Assembly: GCA_003755025.1 (NCBI GenBank)
Contig: RJVL01000002.1
Span: 1 to 64,000, forward strand
Length of the DNA stretch: 64,000 bases
Direction of reading: 5' to 3'
Source of the DNA: Diaphorobacter nitroreducens
GTDB taxonomy: Bacteria > Pseudomonadota > Gammaproteobacteria > Burkholderiales > Burkholderiaceae_C
Each line of letters starts with the position of its first letter. Within the stretch, counting starts at the first letter, position 1. Of the stretch, positions 1 to 9,900 are shown one piece after another. The position numbers and the translations under genes are program-made. The notes below the pieces were generated by a model. The model was not told where the DNA came from. It made no database searches and saw only the letters and a program-made list of their open reading frames with translations.

Positions 1-194
1 GTGTTGATCGTGATGCCGCGCGCCTTTTCTTCAGGGGCGTTGTCGATCTGGTCGTAGCCCTTGGCTTCGCCGCCGAACTTCTTGGACAGCACCGTAGCGA
101 TGGCCGCCGTCAGCGTCGTCTTGCCATGGTCCACGTGACCGATCGTGCCCACGTTCACGTGGGGCTTGGTACGTTCAAACTTACCTTTTGCCAT
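1..194 (-). CDS. tuf: Elongation factor Tu, N-terminal part (cut by window edge)
   Basis: EF-Tu is the GTPase that carries aminoacyl-tRNA to the ribosome. The visible 64 residues begin [20 protein letters not shown] and contain the P-loop GHVDHGKT at residues 19-26. The frame runs through the effector region ARGITIN to the window edge, so the gene is cut rather than broken. It is the last gene of the str operon (rpsL, rpsG, fusA, tuf), 184 bp downstream of fusA, and one copy of the dispersed repeat lies in that gap. Identity is essentially certain. Whether a second tuf copy exists cannot be seen here. Confidence 0.97.
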   Translation of the reverse strand, partial: MAKGKFERTKPHVNVGTIGHVDHGKTTLTAAIATVLSKKFGGEAKGYDQIDNAPEEKARGITIN

Positions 195-318
195 TTTCGA
201 ACTCCAAAAGAGCAATGCCTGTGTGAGGGTTTAACGTCTGCATCCGGTTGCTGGTTCGGCCCGCACAGTGCAACAGGACGGCACCGGATCGCAGATTGCA
301 AGAAACTTGCTAGAGAAA

Positions 319-364
319 TAGGAGCTGCCTGCGCTTGATGGACAAGCGTTAGCAGCTCTTTTTG
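319..364 (+). repeat. Dispersed palindromic repeat, copy 1 (fusA-tuf gap)
   Basis: The copy folds as a long hairpin. GAGCTGC (322-328) pairs with GCAGCTC (352-358), and CGCTTG (332-337) pairs with CAAGCG (343-348), around a 5-nt loop. A T-run (359-363) follows on the plus strand, opposite to the direction of transcription of the operon, so it is not an obvious terminator for fusA. Confidence 0.75.
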
Positions 365-378
365 CTTATATGCCCGGC

Positions 379-2487
379 TTACTTGGCGCGAGCCGCAACG
401 ATGGCTTCGGACACGTTGCGCGGTGCTTCGGCGTAGTGCTTGAACTCCATCGTGTACGTCGCGCGACCTTGCGTCATGGAGCGCAGCTGCGTGGCGTAGC
501 CGAACATCTCGGACAGCGGGACTTCGGCCTTGATGGCCTTGCCGCCGCCGACCATGTCGTCCATGCCCTGCACCATGCCACGACGGCTGGACAGGTCACC
601 CATCACGGTGCCAGCGTAGTCCTCGGGCGTCTCGACTTCCACGGCCATCATGGGCTCGAGGATGACGGGGTTGGCCTTGCGAGCCGCTTCCTTGAAGCCG
701 AAGATGGCGGCCATCTTGAACGCCTGCTCGGACGAGTCCACGTCGTGGTACGAACCGAAGGTCAGGCGCACCTTGACGTCCACCACGGGGTAACCCGCCA
801 GCACGCCGGAGGTCAGCGCTTCGATCACGCCCTTCTCCACCGCAGGGATGTATTCGCGAGGAACCACACCGCCCTTGATTTCGTCGACGAACTCGAAGCC
901 CTTGCCGGCTTCTTGCGGCTCCAGCGTGAACACCACGTGGCCGTACTGACCCTTACCACCGGATTGGCGCACGAACTTGCCATCCACATCGGTGACGGTC
1001 TTGCGCACGGTTTCGCGGTAGGCCACCTGGGGCTTGCCCACGTTGGCTTCCACGTTGAACTCGCGCTTCATGCGGTCCACGATGATTTCCAGGTGCAGCT
1101 CGCCCATGCCGGCGATGATGGTCTGGCCCGATTCTTCGTCGGTGCGCACGCGGAACGACGGGTCTTCGGAGGCCAGGCGCGACAGGGCAATACCCATCTT
1201 TTCCTGGTCAGCCTTGGACTTGGGCTCCACGGCCTGTGCGATCACAGGCTCGGGGAACACCATTTTTTCCAGCACGATGGGCGATTCGATATCGCACAGC
1301 GTGTCGCCGGTGGTCACGTCCTTCAGGCCCACGCAGGCAGCGATGTCGCCAGCGCGAATTTCCTCGATTTCCTGGCGTTCGTTGGCGTGCATCTGCACGA
1401 TACGGCCGATACGCTCCTTCTTGCCCTTCACGGCGTTGAACACGGTGTCACCCTTGGTCAGGACGCCCGAGTACACGCGCACGAAAGTCAGCTGGCCCAC
1501 GAACGGGTCAGTCATCAGCTTGAATGCCAGGGCCGAGAATTTCTCGTTGTCGTCGGCCTTGCGCGACAGCTTCTTCTCTTCGTCGTCGGGATCGGTGCCG
1601 GCCACGTCGGGGATGTCCACGGGCGAGGGCAGCAGATCCAGCACGGCGTCGAGCATGCGCTGCACGCCCTTGTTCTTGAACGCGGAGCCGCACAGCATGG
1701 GCTGGATTTCCGTGGCGATGGTGCGCTGGCGCAGGCCGCCGATGATCTCGGCCTCGGACAGGTCACCCTCTTCCAGGTACTTGTTCATCAGCTCTTCGCT
1801 GGCTTCGGCGGCGGCTTCCACCATGTTCTCGCGCCACTTCTTGCAGGTGTCGACGAGCTCGGCGGGGATCTCGCCGTATTCGAACTTCATGCCTTGCGAG
1901 GCCTCGTCCCAGATGATGGCCTTCATCTTCAGCAGGTCGACCACGCCCTGGAAGTTGTCTTCCGCACCGATCGGCACCACGATGGGCACAGGGTTGGCCT
2001 TCAGGCGCAGCTTCATCTGGTCATAGACCTTGAAGAAGTTGGCGCCGGTACGGTCCATCTTGTTCACGAAGGCCAGGCGGGGCACCTTGTGCTTATTGGC
2101 TTGGCGCCACACAGTCTCGGACTGGGGCTGCACGCCACCCACGGCGCAATACACCATAACGGCGCCGTCCAGCACGCGCATGGAACGCTCCACCTCGATG
2201 GTGAAGTCCACGTGGCCGGGGGTGTCGATGATGTTGATGCGGTGCTCGGGGCGGGACAGGTCCATGCCCTTCCAGAAGCAGGTCACGGCGGACGAGGTGA
2301 TCGTGATGCCGCGCTCTTGCTCTTGCTCCATCCAGTCGGTGGTGGCTGCGCCGTCGTGCACTTCGCCCAGCTTGTGGGTCACGCCCGTGTAGAACAGGAT
2401 ACGCTCGGACGTCGTGGTTTTGCCAGCGTCGATGTGTGCGGAGATACCGATATTGCGGTAGCGCTCAAGGGGTGTTTTGCGAGCCAT
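379..2487 (-). CDS. fusA: Elongation factor G
   Basis: Translocation GTPase of the ribosome, 702 residues, normal for the family. GTP-binding motifs are in order: AHIDAGKT at 17-24, DTPGH at 88-92 and NKMD at 142-145. The remaining domains continue without interruption to the C-terminus. The ATG is preceded by AAGGA. It lies between rpsG (155 bp upstream) and tuf in the str operon. Nothing unusual is seen, and the fusidic-acid-contact regions were not inspected residue by residue. Long open frames on the opposite strand are by-products of GC-rich codon use. Confidence 0.98.
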   Translation of the reverse strand: MARKTPLERYRNIGISAHIDAGKTTTSERILFYTGVTHKLGEVHDGAATTDWMEQEQERGITITSSAVTCFWKGMDLSRPEHRINIIDTPGHVDFTIEVERSMRVLDGAVMVYCAVGGVQPQSETVWRQANKHKVPRLAFVNKMDRTGANFFKVYDQMKLRLKANPVPIVVPIGAEDNFQGVVDLLKMKAIIWDEASQGMKFEYGEIPAELVDTCKKWRENMVEAAAEASEELMNKYLEEGDLSEAEIIGGLRQRTIATEIQPMLCGSAFKNKGVQRMLDAVLDLLPSPVDIPDVAGTDPDDEEKKLSRKADDNEKFSALAFKLMTDPFVGQLTFVRVYSGVLTKGDTVFNAVKGKKERIGRIVQMHANERQEIEEIRAGDIAACVGLKDVTTGDTLCDIESPIVLEKMVFPEPVIAQAVEPKSKADQEKMGIALSRLASEDPSFRVRTDEESGQTIIAGMGELHLEIIVDRMKREFNVEANVGKPQVAYRETVRKTVTDVDGKFVRQSGGKGQYGHVVFTLEPQEAGKGFEFVDEIKGGVVPREYIPAVEKGVIEALTSGVLAGYPVVDVKVRLTFGSYHDVDSSEQAFKMAAIFGFKEAARKANPVILEPMMAVEVETPEDYAGTVMGDLSSRRGMVQGMDDMVGGGKAIKAEVPLSEMFGYATQLRSMTQGRATYTMEFKHYAEAPRNVSEAIVAARAK

Positions 2488-2642
2488 GATGAATCCTTGG
2501 TTGATCGCTTGGGTTTCGGAGCCGCACGCTGCGCGCGACTATTGTCTTAAGGGCCTCCATCAACACAAGGCCGCAGCGCGCTTGTGCACGCCTGCGGCCT
2601 TTATCGTGATCAGAGATGAACCCTTGATGACTTCCGTCTGGT

Positions 2643-3116
2643 TTAGAAGCGGAAGTGGCTGAAGGCCTTGTTGGCTTCGGCCATGCGGTGCACTTCGTCA
2701 CGACGCTTCATGGCGCCACCACGGCCTTCGGTGGCTTCCATCAGCTCGTTGGCCAGGCGTTGGGCCATGGACTTCTCGCCACGCTTGCGGGCGGCTTCCT
2801 TGATCCAGCGCATCGACAGGGCCAGACGGCGCACGGGACGCACTTCCACGGGCACCTGGTAGTTCGCACCGCCCACACGGCGGGACTTCACTTCGACCAT
2901 CGGCTTCACGTTGTTGATGGCCGTGACGAACACTTCCAGAGCATCCTTTTCAGGCTGCTTCTGGGAGATCAGATCCAGGGCGCCATAAATGATGCGCTCT
3001 GCAACTGCTTTCTTGCCGCCTTCCATGATCACGTTCATGAATTTGGACAGCTCGACATTGCCGAACTTGGGATCCGGCAGGATTTCACGTTTGGGGACTT
3101 CGCGACGACGTGGCAT
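2643..3116 (-). CDS. rpsG: 30S ribosomal protein S7
   Basis: Primary 16S rRNA-binding protein that nucleates assembly of the 30S head. It has 157 residues, beginning [20 protein letters not shown], which is typical of proteobacterial S7 in sequence and length. GAGGT lies just upstream of the ATG. The gap to rpsL is 170 bp, rather long for this operon, and I see no reading frame or clear terminator in it. In other bacteria S7 autoregulates the str operon translationally; I could not identify the target structure here. Confidence 0.98.
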   Translation of the reverse strand: MPRRREVPKREILPDPKFGNVELSKFMNVIMEGGKKAVAERIIYGALDLISQKQPEKDALEVFVTAINNVKPMVEVKSRRVGGANYQVPVEVRPVRRLALSMRWIKEAARKRGEKSMAQRLANELMEATEGRGGAMKRRDEVHRMAEANKAFSHFRF

Positions 3117-3286
3117 TTTTTACCTCTATCTTTGCTTCAGTTGGCACCGTTCCCGGCACCGCGAGAGCCATTCAGGACTCCCACTTACTCGACCCGCGCA
3201 GAACACCTGCGTTTAGGGTCACTACGCTGTGTCACCGCGCCACGCGGGAACAGCACCGAAAAATCTCAGACCGAAAGGTCCAAGGC

Positions 3287-3664
3287 TTACTTAGCCTTGG
3301 GCTTCTTCGCGCCGTACTTGGAGCGGGCCTGCTTGCGATCCTTGACGCCTTGCAGGTCAAGCGAACCGCGCACGATGTGGTAACGCACACCGGGCAAGTC
3401 CTTCACACGACCGCCGCGCACCAGCACCACGCTGTGCTCTTGCAGGTTGTGGCCTTCACCGCCGATGTAGGAGATCACCTCGAAACCGTTGGTCAGGCGC
3501 ACCTTGGCGACCTTACGCAGAGCGGAGTTAGGCTTCTTCGGCGTCGTGGTGTACACACGGGTGCACACGCCACGGCGCTGGGGGCAGTTTTCCATAGCAG
3601 GGCTTTTGGATTTGACAACTTCGACCGTGCGGCCCTGACGCACGAGTTGGTTAATGGTTGGCAT
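3287..3664 (-). CDS. rpsL: 30S ribosomal protein S12
   Basis: Decoding-centre protein, 125 residues. TPKKPNSA places lysines at 43 and 44, and GGRVKDLPG places Lys88 and Asp89. These are the wild-type residues where streptomycin-resistance changes usually fall, so no resistance substitution is visible. Asp89 is the residue that carries beta-methylthiolation in other bacteria. AGGGA upstream supports the ATG. It is the first gene of the str operon. A perfect 7+7 dyad, TTCGGAA/TTCCGAA with one central base, lies 51-65 bp upstream (3715-3729); its role is unknown. Confidence 0.98.
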   Translation of the reverse strand: MPTINQLVRQGRTVEVVKSKSPAMENCPQRRGVCTRVYTTTPKKPNSALRKVAKVRLTNGFEVISYIGGEGHNLQEHSVVLVRGGRVKDLPGVRYHIVRGSLDLQGVKDRKQARSKYGAKKPKAK

Positions 3665-3814
3665 TAATACGTCCCTAAACGTGAATTGCTATAAAAAGCG
3701 AAAACGTGAAACCCTTCGGAAATTCCGAAAAGCCTTCTAATGTACCAGTTTGGAAGCGGACAGGCAATCCGGGGACGATGAACCCCCGGCTGAGCCGCCT
3801 CCAAAGCGTGGCGA

Positions 3815-4978
3815 TTACTTGATCCAGAGGCGAATGGCGTCCCAGGCGCGGCCGAAGATGCCGGCCTGTGCCACATCCTCCAGCGCCACCAGGGACACCT
3901 CGGCCACCTGCTGCTCACCCAACTTCACCTTCAGCGTGCCGATGGCCTGTCCCTTGGTGAAGGGTGCGACCAGCGGGTCCTTGCGCACGATCTCGGTCGT
4001 GACCTTGCCCGCGCTGCCCGAAGGCACGGTGATCAAGATGGCTTCGGGGCGGCCGATCTTGAGGGTGCTCTGCGTGCCCTTCCACACGGCGGGCGTGGCG
4101 GCGGCCTGGCCAGCGTCGAACAGCTTCACCGAATCGAACGCCGTGTAGCCCCAGTTCAGCAGCTTCTGGCTCTCGTTGGCGCGGGCGTTCTCACTCGCGG
4201 CCCCCAGCACGATGGACAGCAGGCGGCGCTGCCCCACATTAGGAAACTCGCGCTTGGACGTGGCGACCAGGCAATAGCCCGCGGCGGCGGTATGGCCGGT
4301 CTTCAGGCCGTCCACCGATGGATCGCGGAACAGCAGCATGTTGCGGTTGTTGCTGTTGGAGGCGGGCGTGCCCTCGTAGCGGTACTGCTTGGTCGAGTAG
4401 TAGTGCATGTACTCGGGGAAGTCCTGCATCAGCCGGGTGGCCAGCGTGGCCAGGTCGCGCGCGGTGGTGGTGTGGCCGGGCTCCGTCAACCCCTCGGGGT
4501 TCTTGTAGGCAGTGTTCGTCATGCCCAGCGCCTTGGCCTGCTCGTTCATCAGGCGCACGAAGTTCTCCACCGTACCGCCCACACCTTCGGCCAGGGCCAC
4601 GGTGGCGTCGTTACCCGACTGCACGATCATGCCCTTGAGCAGGTCGTCCACCGGAACCTGCATCTTGGGATCGATGAACATGCGCGAACCCGGCATCTTC
4701 CAAGCACGCTCGCTCACCGGCAGGCGCTGCTCCAGCGTGATCTTCTTGGCGCGCAGTGCGTCAAAGACCAGATAGCCCGTCATGAGCTTGGTCAGCGAAG
4801 CCTGCTCCACCGGCGCGTCGATGTCCTTGGTCGCCAGCACCTGGCCGGCCGTCACGTCCACCAGCATGTAATTGCGGGCGGCGATCTCCGGCGGTTGGGG
4901 CACCTGCGCCCAGAGGATGGCGGGGGCCATCAGGGCGGCGCAGGCAAAGGTTCGCAGGGAGGACAAAAGAGACTTCAT
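3815..4978 (-). CDS. dacC: D-alanyl-D-alanine carboxypeptidase (PBP5/6 type)
   Basis: Periplasmic low-molecular-weight penicillin-binding protein that trims the terminal D-Ala from peptidoglycan stem peptides. With the start at 4978 it has 387 residues and a signal peptide ending near WAQ (residue 25). The penicillin-binding motifs are SLTK at 61-64, SGN at 121-123 and KTG at 226-228. The C-terminus GRAWDAIRLWIK is an amphipathic membrane-anchor helix, as in PBP5. An upstream in-frame extension to 5143 was rejected because it would bury the signal peptide. The ribosome-binding site is weak. It lies 151 bp upstream of rpsL and is probably co-directional but separately transcribed. The symbol dacC is by family, not proven. 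Confidence 0.93.
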   Translation of the reverse strand: MKSLLSSLRTFACAALMAPAILWAQVPQPPEIAARNYMLVDVTAGQVLATKDIDAPVEQASLTKLMTGYLVFDALRAKKITLEQRLPVSERAWKMPGSRMFIDPKMQVPVDDLLKGMIVQSGNDATVALAEGVGGTVENFVRLMNEQAKALGMTNTAYKNPEGLTEPGHTTTARDLATLATRLMQDFPEYMHYYSTKQYRYEGTPASNSNNRNMLLFRDPSVDGLKTGHTAAAGYCLVATSKREFPNVGQRRLLSIVLGAASENARANESQKLLNWGYTAFDSVKLFDAGQAAATPAVWKGTQSTLKIGRPEAILITVPSGSAGKVTTEIVRKDPLVAPFTKGQAIGTLKVKLGEQQVAEVSLVALEDVAQAGIFGRAWDAIRLWIK

Positions 4979-5057
4979 GGTGGGAACAGGCACTCGGGAA
5001 ACGGGAGAAGAAACGGCCCGACCGCATGGCCGGGACAAGAGAAATGGTGCCGCGCCG

Positions 5058-5717
5058 TCAGGGCGCGGATTGCAGGTGGCGCATGACCAGGCCCTTGAGC
5101 AGCGGCAATTGTCCGTGAAAGAAATGACCGCCCCCAGGCACAACCGTAACCGGCAGTGTCTGCGGGCGCGCCCAATCCATCACAGCGGACAAGGGCACGG
5201 TGTCATCGGCTTCGCCGTGCACGACCAGGGTGCGCAGATGGGCCTCGGCGGGTACGTCGGCCACGTTGAACCGGCTGGCCGCCGTGCCCACGAGCACGGC
5301 GCGCTCCACCGGGCGCTCGGGCCACAGGCGTGCCAGCGCGTGGCTGGTGACGAAGGCGCCGAAGGAGAAACCCGCGAGGGCAATCGGCACGGCGCCAGGC
5401 CCCTCGGGCGCCACCTGGCGGATGACGGCCAGCAGATCCTCCAGTTCACCGCGCCCTTCGTCATGCACGCCAGCGGTACCGCCGACGCCGCGGAAGTTGA
5501 AACGCACGGCCGTCCAGCCGCAGGCCACGAAGGCCCGCGCCAGGGTCTGGACCACCTTGTTGTCCATGGTGCCGCCGAAGAGCGGGTGGGGATGGGCGAT
5601 CACCGCCACGCCGCGCGGCGGTACGCCGTCGGCCGCGGCATCGCGCGCAGCCTCGATGGCGCCCGCGGCGCCCGCGAGGGTCAGGCGTTCGGTCTGGGCA
5701 TTCACGTTGCTATCCAA
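5058..5717 (-). CDS. Alpha/beta hydrolase (COG2945-like)
   Basis: A small cytoplasmic serine hydrolase of about 219 residues with no signal peptide. GFSFG is the nucleophile elbow, GEADDTVP carries the acid, and GGGHFFHG carries the catalytic His. HPHPLFGGTMDN near the N-terminus is typical of this family, whose substrates are unknown. The longest frame starts with TTG at 5717, inside a copy of the dispersed repeat. An in-frame GTG at 5705 is an equally credible start, with GGAT about 8 nt before it. In either case the repeat forms the translation-initiation region. It lies 79 bp upstream of the carboxypeptidase and 71 bp below the ferredoxin gene. Confidence 0.85.
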   Translation of the reverse strand: MDSNVNAQTERLTLAGAAGAIEAARDAAADGVPPRGVAVIAHPHPLFGGTMDNKVVQTLARAFVACGWTAVRFNFRGVGGTAGVHDEGRGELEDLLAVIRQVAPEGPGAVPIALAGFSFGAFVTSHALARLWPERPVERAVLVGTAASRFNVADVPAEAHLRTLVVHGEADDTVPLSAVMDWARPQTLPVTVVPGGGHFFHGQLPLLKGLVMRHLQSAP

Positions 5718-5757
5718 TCAAGAGCTGCCCGCGCTGGATGGGAAAGCGCTGGAGCCC
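5708..5757 (+). repeat. Dispersed palindromic repeat, copy 2
   Basis: It reads GCTATCCAATCAAGAGCTGC, then GCGCTG, a loop, AAAGCGCTGGAGCC. It overlaps the start region of the alpha/beta hydrolase gene on the minus strand. Its first bases, read on the minus strand, give the TTG GAT AGC codons. Confidence 0.8.
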
Positions 5758-5788
5758 AAAACACTACAAAGAGGATAGTGAGCGCAAA

Positions 5789-6130
5789 TCAGCGGCCAAG
5801 TTCCGGCGGCGTGAGCAAGCGCTCGACCACCACGCCGTTCTTGAGGTGCGACTCCACGATCTCGTCGATGTCGCTCTCATCCACGTAGGTGTACCAAGTC
5901 CCTTCGGGATAGACCACGGCGATGGGGCCGCCGGCGCAGCGGTCCAGGCAGCCCGCCTTGTTCACGCGCACCTTGCCGGGGCCCATCAGGCCTTGCTGCT
6001 TGACCAGCATCTTGCAGCGGTCAAACGCCTGCTGGGCGCCATGGTGGGCGCAGCAGTTCTCGCCGTTCGTGCGCTCGTTCAGGCAAAAGAAGATGTGGCG
6101 CTGGTAGTACTGGGGGGTGGTGTCGCTCAT
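5789..6130 (-). CDS. (2Fe-2S) ferredoxin, thioredoxin-fold type
   Basis: A 113-residue protein of the stand-alone thioredoxin-like [2Fe-2S] ferredoxin family. Cysteines are at 16 (FFCLNER), 26 and 27 (ENCC), 39, 61 and 65 (AGCLDRC). The pairs 16/27 and 61/65 are the probable cluster ligands. It follows the VanZ-family gene by only 9 bp, so the two are probably co-transcribed. Its redox partner is not evident from the neighbours. Confidence 0.9.
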   Translation of the reverse strand: MSDTTPQYYQRHIFFCLNERTNGENCCAHHGAQQAFDRCKMLVKQQGLMGPGKVRVNKAGCLDRCAGGPIAVVYPEGTWYTYVDESDIDEIVESHLKNGVVVERLLTPPELGR

Positions 6131-6139
6131 GGCACGATT

Positions 6140-7237
6140 CTAGGAGTCGCCATCGCGGCGCGACACCCGCAATACCACATAGACGAGTGCCCCATAGGGC
6201 CAGAGCCAGCCCAGCCACTGCCCCAGGCCGTAGAAGCGGATGAAGCGCCCCTGCTCCCAGGCCTGCAGCGTCTGTGCGAAGTAGGCGCTGGTGGGCGCCT
6301 GGTTGAGCAGGTTCAGGTGCAGCATCAGCGCCAGCAGCAGCAACGCCGCGCAGCCGCGCCGCGGCACGGCCGCCATCGCCAGGGCCGCCCCCAGGGCAAC
6401 AAGCACGCCCATGCGGGCCGGCAGCGTGAGCCACTCCCAAGCGTGCGTGGGCCCGTAGCTCAGCAGCGACGATAGCGCCGTCACGCCCACGCCCACGGCG
6501 GCCGTCGCCAGTGCAAAGGCCATGCGGCGCCCCGCATGGCGCATGACGCAGTAGCCCAGCAGGCAGGGGATCAGCAGCCCCAGCGCGACGGCCATGAGCT
6601 CGGCGCCCGGCGACAGGGGCTCCAGCGGCGCCTCGCGCACGGGCAGCCACTGCAGAAACGGCGTGTCCTGCAGCGCCTCAATGAGCGCGGCCTCCAGCCG
6701 CTCCCACATCTGCCCCAGGCCAAAGGGCAGCGCCGCCGGGAACAGCAGGGCCCAGGGCCACAGCGCCAACAGCACCAGCGCGCCGCGCGCATGCGGAACG
6801 AACCAGCGCTCGCGAAAGCGGCTCCAGCGCGCAATGGCCCCGAAGCGCTCCAGCAGCGCGGCCACCAACGCTCCCAGCAGCGCACCGGTCGCGTTGAGCG
6901 CGAAGTCCATGTTGGACGGCACCCGCCGCGGCAGGAAGATCTGCAGGTATTCCATGCTCAGCGACAGCAGCGCACCCGCCAGTGCCGCCAACGGCACGGC
7001 CGCGCGCGGCCAGCCAGAACGCAGGCCCGCCAAGGCCAGCAGGAACCCCAGCGGGGCATAGCCCGCGATGTTCATGTTGACGTCGAACCAGGTCCAGTAC
7101 GGCGGCGGGATGCGCGCCGAGAAGAACACCCAGGGCGAGATTCCCTGCTCGCGCCACCCGTCGAACGGGAACAGGCTGGCGAAGACGATCAGCGCCGCGT
7201 AGATGAGCGCCAGAGGCCAGGCGGACGTCTTGTGCAT
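6140..7237 (-). CDS. VanZ-family integral membrane protein
   Basis: 365 residues with about nine or ten hydrophobic segments. The N-terminal half has the VanZ-like signature: an early SLFPFDGW stretch, NIAGYAPLGFLL, then SLSMEYLQ followed by the acidic and aromatic SNMDFALNATGALLG. The family takes its name from a teicoplanin-resistance accessory protein, but most members are of unknown function, and nothing here suggests a resistance cluster. It lies upstream of the ferredoxin and hydrolase genes, all on the minus strand, and these may form an operon. Confidence 0.82.
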   Translation of the reverse strand: MHKTSAWPLALIYAALIVFASLFPFDGWREQGISPWVFFSARIPPPYWTWFDVNMNIAGYAPLGFLLALAGLRSGWPRAAVPLAALAGALLSLSMEYLQIFLPRRVPSNMDFALNATGALLGALVAALLERFGAIARWSRFRERWFVPHARGALVLLALWPWALLFPAALPFGLGQMWERLEAALIEALQDTPFLQWLPVREAPLEPLSPGAELMAVALGLLIPCLLGYCVMRHAGRRMAFALATAAVGVGVTALSSLLSYGPTHAWEWLTLPARMGVLVALGAALAMAAVPRRGCAALLLLALMLHLNLLNQAPTSAYFAQTLQAWEQGRFIRFYGLGQWLGWLWPYGALVYVVLRVSRRDGDS

Positions 7238-7334
7238 GCCCTCTCAATCACCTCGCGCCGTGGCCGCTGCCGCCCGCCACGCGCCGCCCCCATTGCGAGG
7301 GAACGAAGCCGGGCAACGCTGCAGCCGCTGCATC

Positions 7335-7763
7335 TCAGAACGGCTTGACGACCACCAACACCACGGCGACCAGCAGCAGCAGCACCGGCACCTCGTTGAA
7401 CCAGCGGAACCAGCGGTGGCTGTGCTGGTCCGCGTTGGAAGCCAGCCTGCGCAGCAGTACGGCGCAGGCGTGGTGGTAGCCCACCACCAGCAGCACCACG
7501 GCCAGTTTGGCGTGCAGCCAGCCGTTGCCCGGCCCCTTACCGATGCCGTAGCCCAGCCACAGCCACAGGCCCAGCGCGATGGCGGGGACCGACAGCAGCG
7601 TGGTGAAGCGCAGCAGCTTGCGCGCCATGAGCAGCAGGCGCTCCCGCTCGGCCACCGACCCGGGCGCCACCATGGCCAGGTTGACGAAGATGCGCGGCAG
7701 GTAAAACAGGCCAGCAAACCAGCTGGCGACGAAAACGATGTGAAAGGCTTTGACCCAGAGCAT
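7335..7763 (-). CDS. hemJ: Protoporphyrinogen IX oxidase HemJ (UPF0093)
   Basis: A four-helix membrane protein of 142 residues, the usual HemJ length. It begins MLWVKAFHIVFVASWFAGLF, with the early conserved His8, and has further conserved histidines in LHAKLAVVLLVVGYHHA. HemJ oxidises protoporphyrinogen IX to protoporphyrin IX in many proteobacteria that lack HemY or HemG. The assignment fits the presence of hemB about 1 kb away. CopD-type membrane proteins are distant relatives, but the length and start favour HemJ. Confidence 0.85.
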   Translation of the reverse strand: MLWVKAFHIVFVASWFAGLFYLPRIFVNLAMVAPGSVAERERLLLMARKLLRFTTLLSVPAIALGLWLWLGYGIGKGPGNGWLHAKLAVVLLVVGYHHACAVLLRRLASNADQHSHRWFRWFNEVPVLLLLVAVVLVVVKPF

Positions 7764-7827
7764 CGGCGCAGTGTACGTGGCGGTGCCGGTGCTGCATTAC
7801 CCGGTCGGGACACGGAACCGCCATGAG

Positions 7828-7853
7828 GCAAAAAAATGCCCGGAAATCCGGGC
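7828..7853 (-). terminator. Intrinsic terminator of the lipoate-ligase-like gene
   Basis: GCCCGG (7838-7843), loop AAAT, CCGGGC (7848-7853). In the minus direction the hairpin is followed by a run of seven Ts (7831-7837 read as complement). It ends transcription from 8686 before hemJ. The rest of 7764-7996 holds no recognisable gene. Confidence 0.8.
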
Positions 7854-7996
7854 GGAAAACCCCGCCGCGTCGCAGGCAGCGGGGCCCGCTCAGGGAGGTG
7901 AAGCGGGGGGCGGAGGGGCCGCCCAGGGCCAATCTAGCACCCACCGCCAGGGTACGCAAGATGGAGCGTCCGCTAGGGACGGTTCGGCGCCGTTGC

Positions 7997-8686
7997 CTAG
8001 CGCGCGGAGTCGTCCGCCGCCTCGCCCGCGCCGTCGCCCGCTTCTTCACCCAGCGTCTGTGTCAGCGCCACGCGCAAGGCGCTGGCCATCTGCTGCGCAT
8101 CCGGCGCACGGGCAATGAGTTCGGCGCACGAAACGGTGCGTGCGCGCAGTGCAGCTTCGTCGCCCTGCTGGTCCAGCGCCTGGCACAGCAGCGCCCAGTC
8201 CGGGGGCGTGACCAGGGTGCCCGCCACCAGCAGCACGCCGGCGCGCTGGCGCCGCTGGGCCAGGCCGACCAGCTTGCGGCCGGCCGCATCCACCACTTCC
8301 CACGGTGCAAGGCTGCCGTAGCAGGCCCAGGGCACCACCGGCCCGCCGCGGGCGTTGGCAGCGGCAACCTGATCGGGCGGCAGCGCCCGCGCCGCCACAC
8401 CCCACGGAGCCAGTACCTGCGCATGCAATTGGCCCAGCCCCTGGTAGCTGTCGGGCAGGCGGCCCTGCACCCAAGGGTGCGATGGCGGCAGCACCACCGA
8501 ACAACTCACCATCCACGGGCCGCACAGCACCGCACCGCCGCCCGAGGGGCGCTGCAACAGCTCCATGCCGGGCGCCAGGCGCGCGCGGGCGCTGTCCAGA
8601 TAGGCTCGCTGCGAGCAGCCCAGCACCACGGCGGGCGTTTCGTAGGTCCACACGCGCCAATAGGGACGCGTCACTGCGGTTTGCAT
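7997..8686 (-). CDS. Lipoate-protein ligase A-like (biotin/lipoate ligase fold)
   Basis: A cofactor-transferase-fold protein of 229 residues with the chosen ATG. RPSGGGAVL matches the lipoyl-AMP loop of LplA/LipM-type ligases, and AGRKLVGLAQRR matches the catalytic-lysine motif, with K in the expected position. Upstream residues in the same frame (EHRWNQRH) still look family-like, so an in-frame TTG at 8752 may be the true start; no strong ribosome-binding site decides it. The Asp/Glu-rich C-terminus is low complexity. It diverges from hemB. It probably attaches lipoate or octanoate, but substrate and target are not visible. Confidence 0.78.
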   Translation of the reverse strand: MQTAVTRPYWRVWTYETPAVVLGCSQRAYLDSARARLAPGMELLQRPSGGGAVLCGPWMVSCSVVLPPSHPWVQGRLPDSYQGLGQLHAQVLAPWGVAARALPPDQVAAANARGGPVVPWACYGSLAPWEVVDAAGRKLVGLAQRRQRAGVLLVAGTLVTPPDWALLCQALDQQGDEAALRARTVSCAELIARAPDAQQMASALRVALTQTLGEEAGDGAGEAADDSAR

Positions 8687-8835
8687 GTGCCGCTGGTTCC
8701 AGCGGTGCTCCTGTGCTGCGGTGGTGATGGCGCACTCCTGGCGAGATGGCAAGTGGCACAGGCTACCACCAGCGGCCACGGGCAGGCCCGCGCAAGGATG
8801 GGCGGGCGCAGGGGTGGAGCCCGGCATGGGAGTGA

Positions 8836-9897
<1,062 letters not shown>

Positions 9898-9900
<3 letters not shown>

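Noticed and set aside
370-2550. A 726-codon open frame on the plus strand opposite fusA
   Set aside because: It mirrors the fusA frame, is full of His and Gly in the manner of antisense GC-rich DNA, and shows no family motif. The same applies to long frames opposite the efflux, MCE, mreC/mrdA and arginase genes.
3715-3729. Perfect TTCGGAA/TTCCGAA dyad upstream of rpsL as a terminator
   Set aside because: The run of Ts after it on the minus strand is too poor, and the position relative to a promoter is unclear. It is noted only in the rpsL entry.
6140-7237. VanZ family name as a sign of glycopeptide resistance
   Set aside because: No vanHAX-type genes are near, and most members of the family have nothing to do with vancomycin or teicoplanin.
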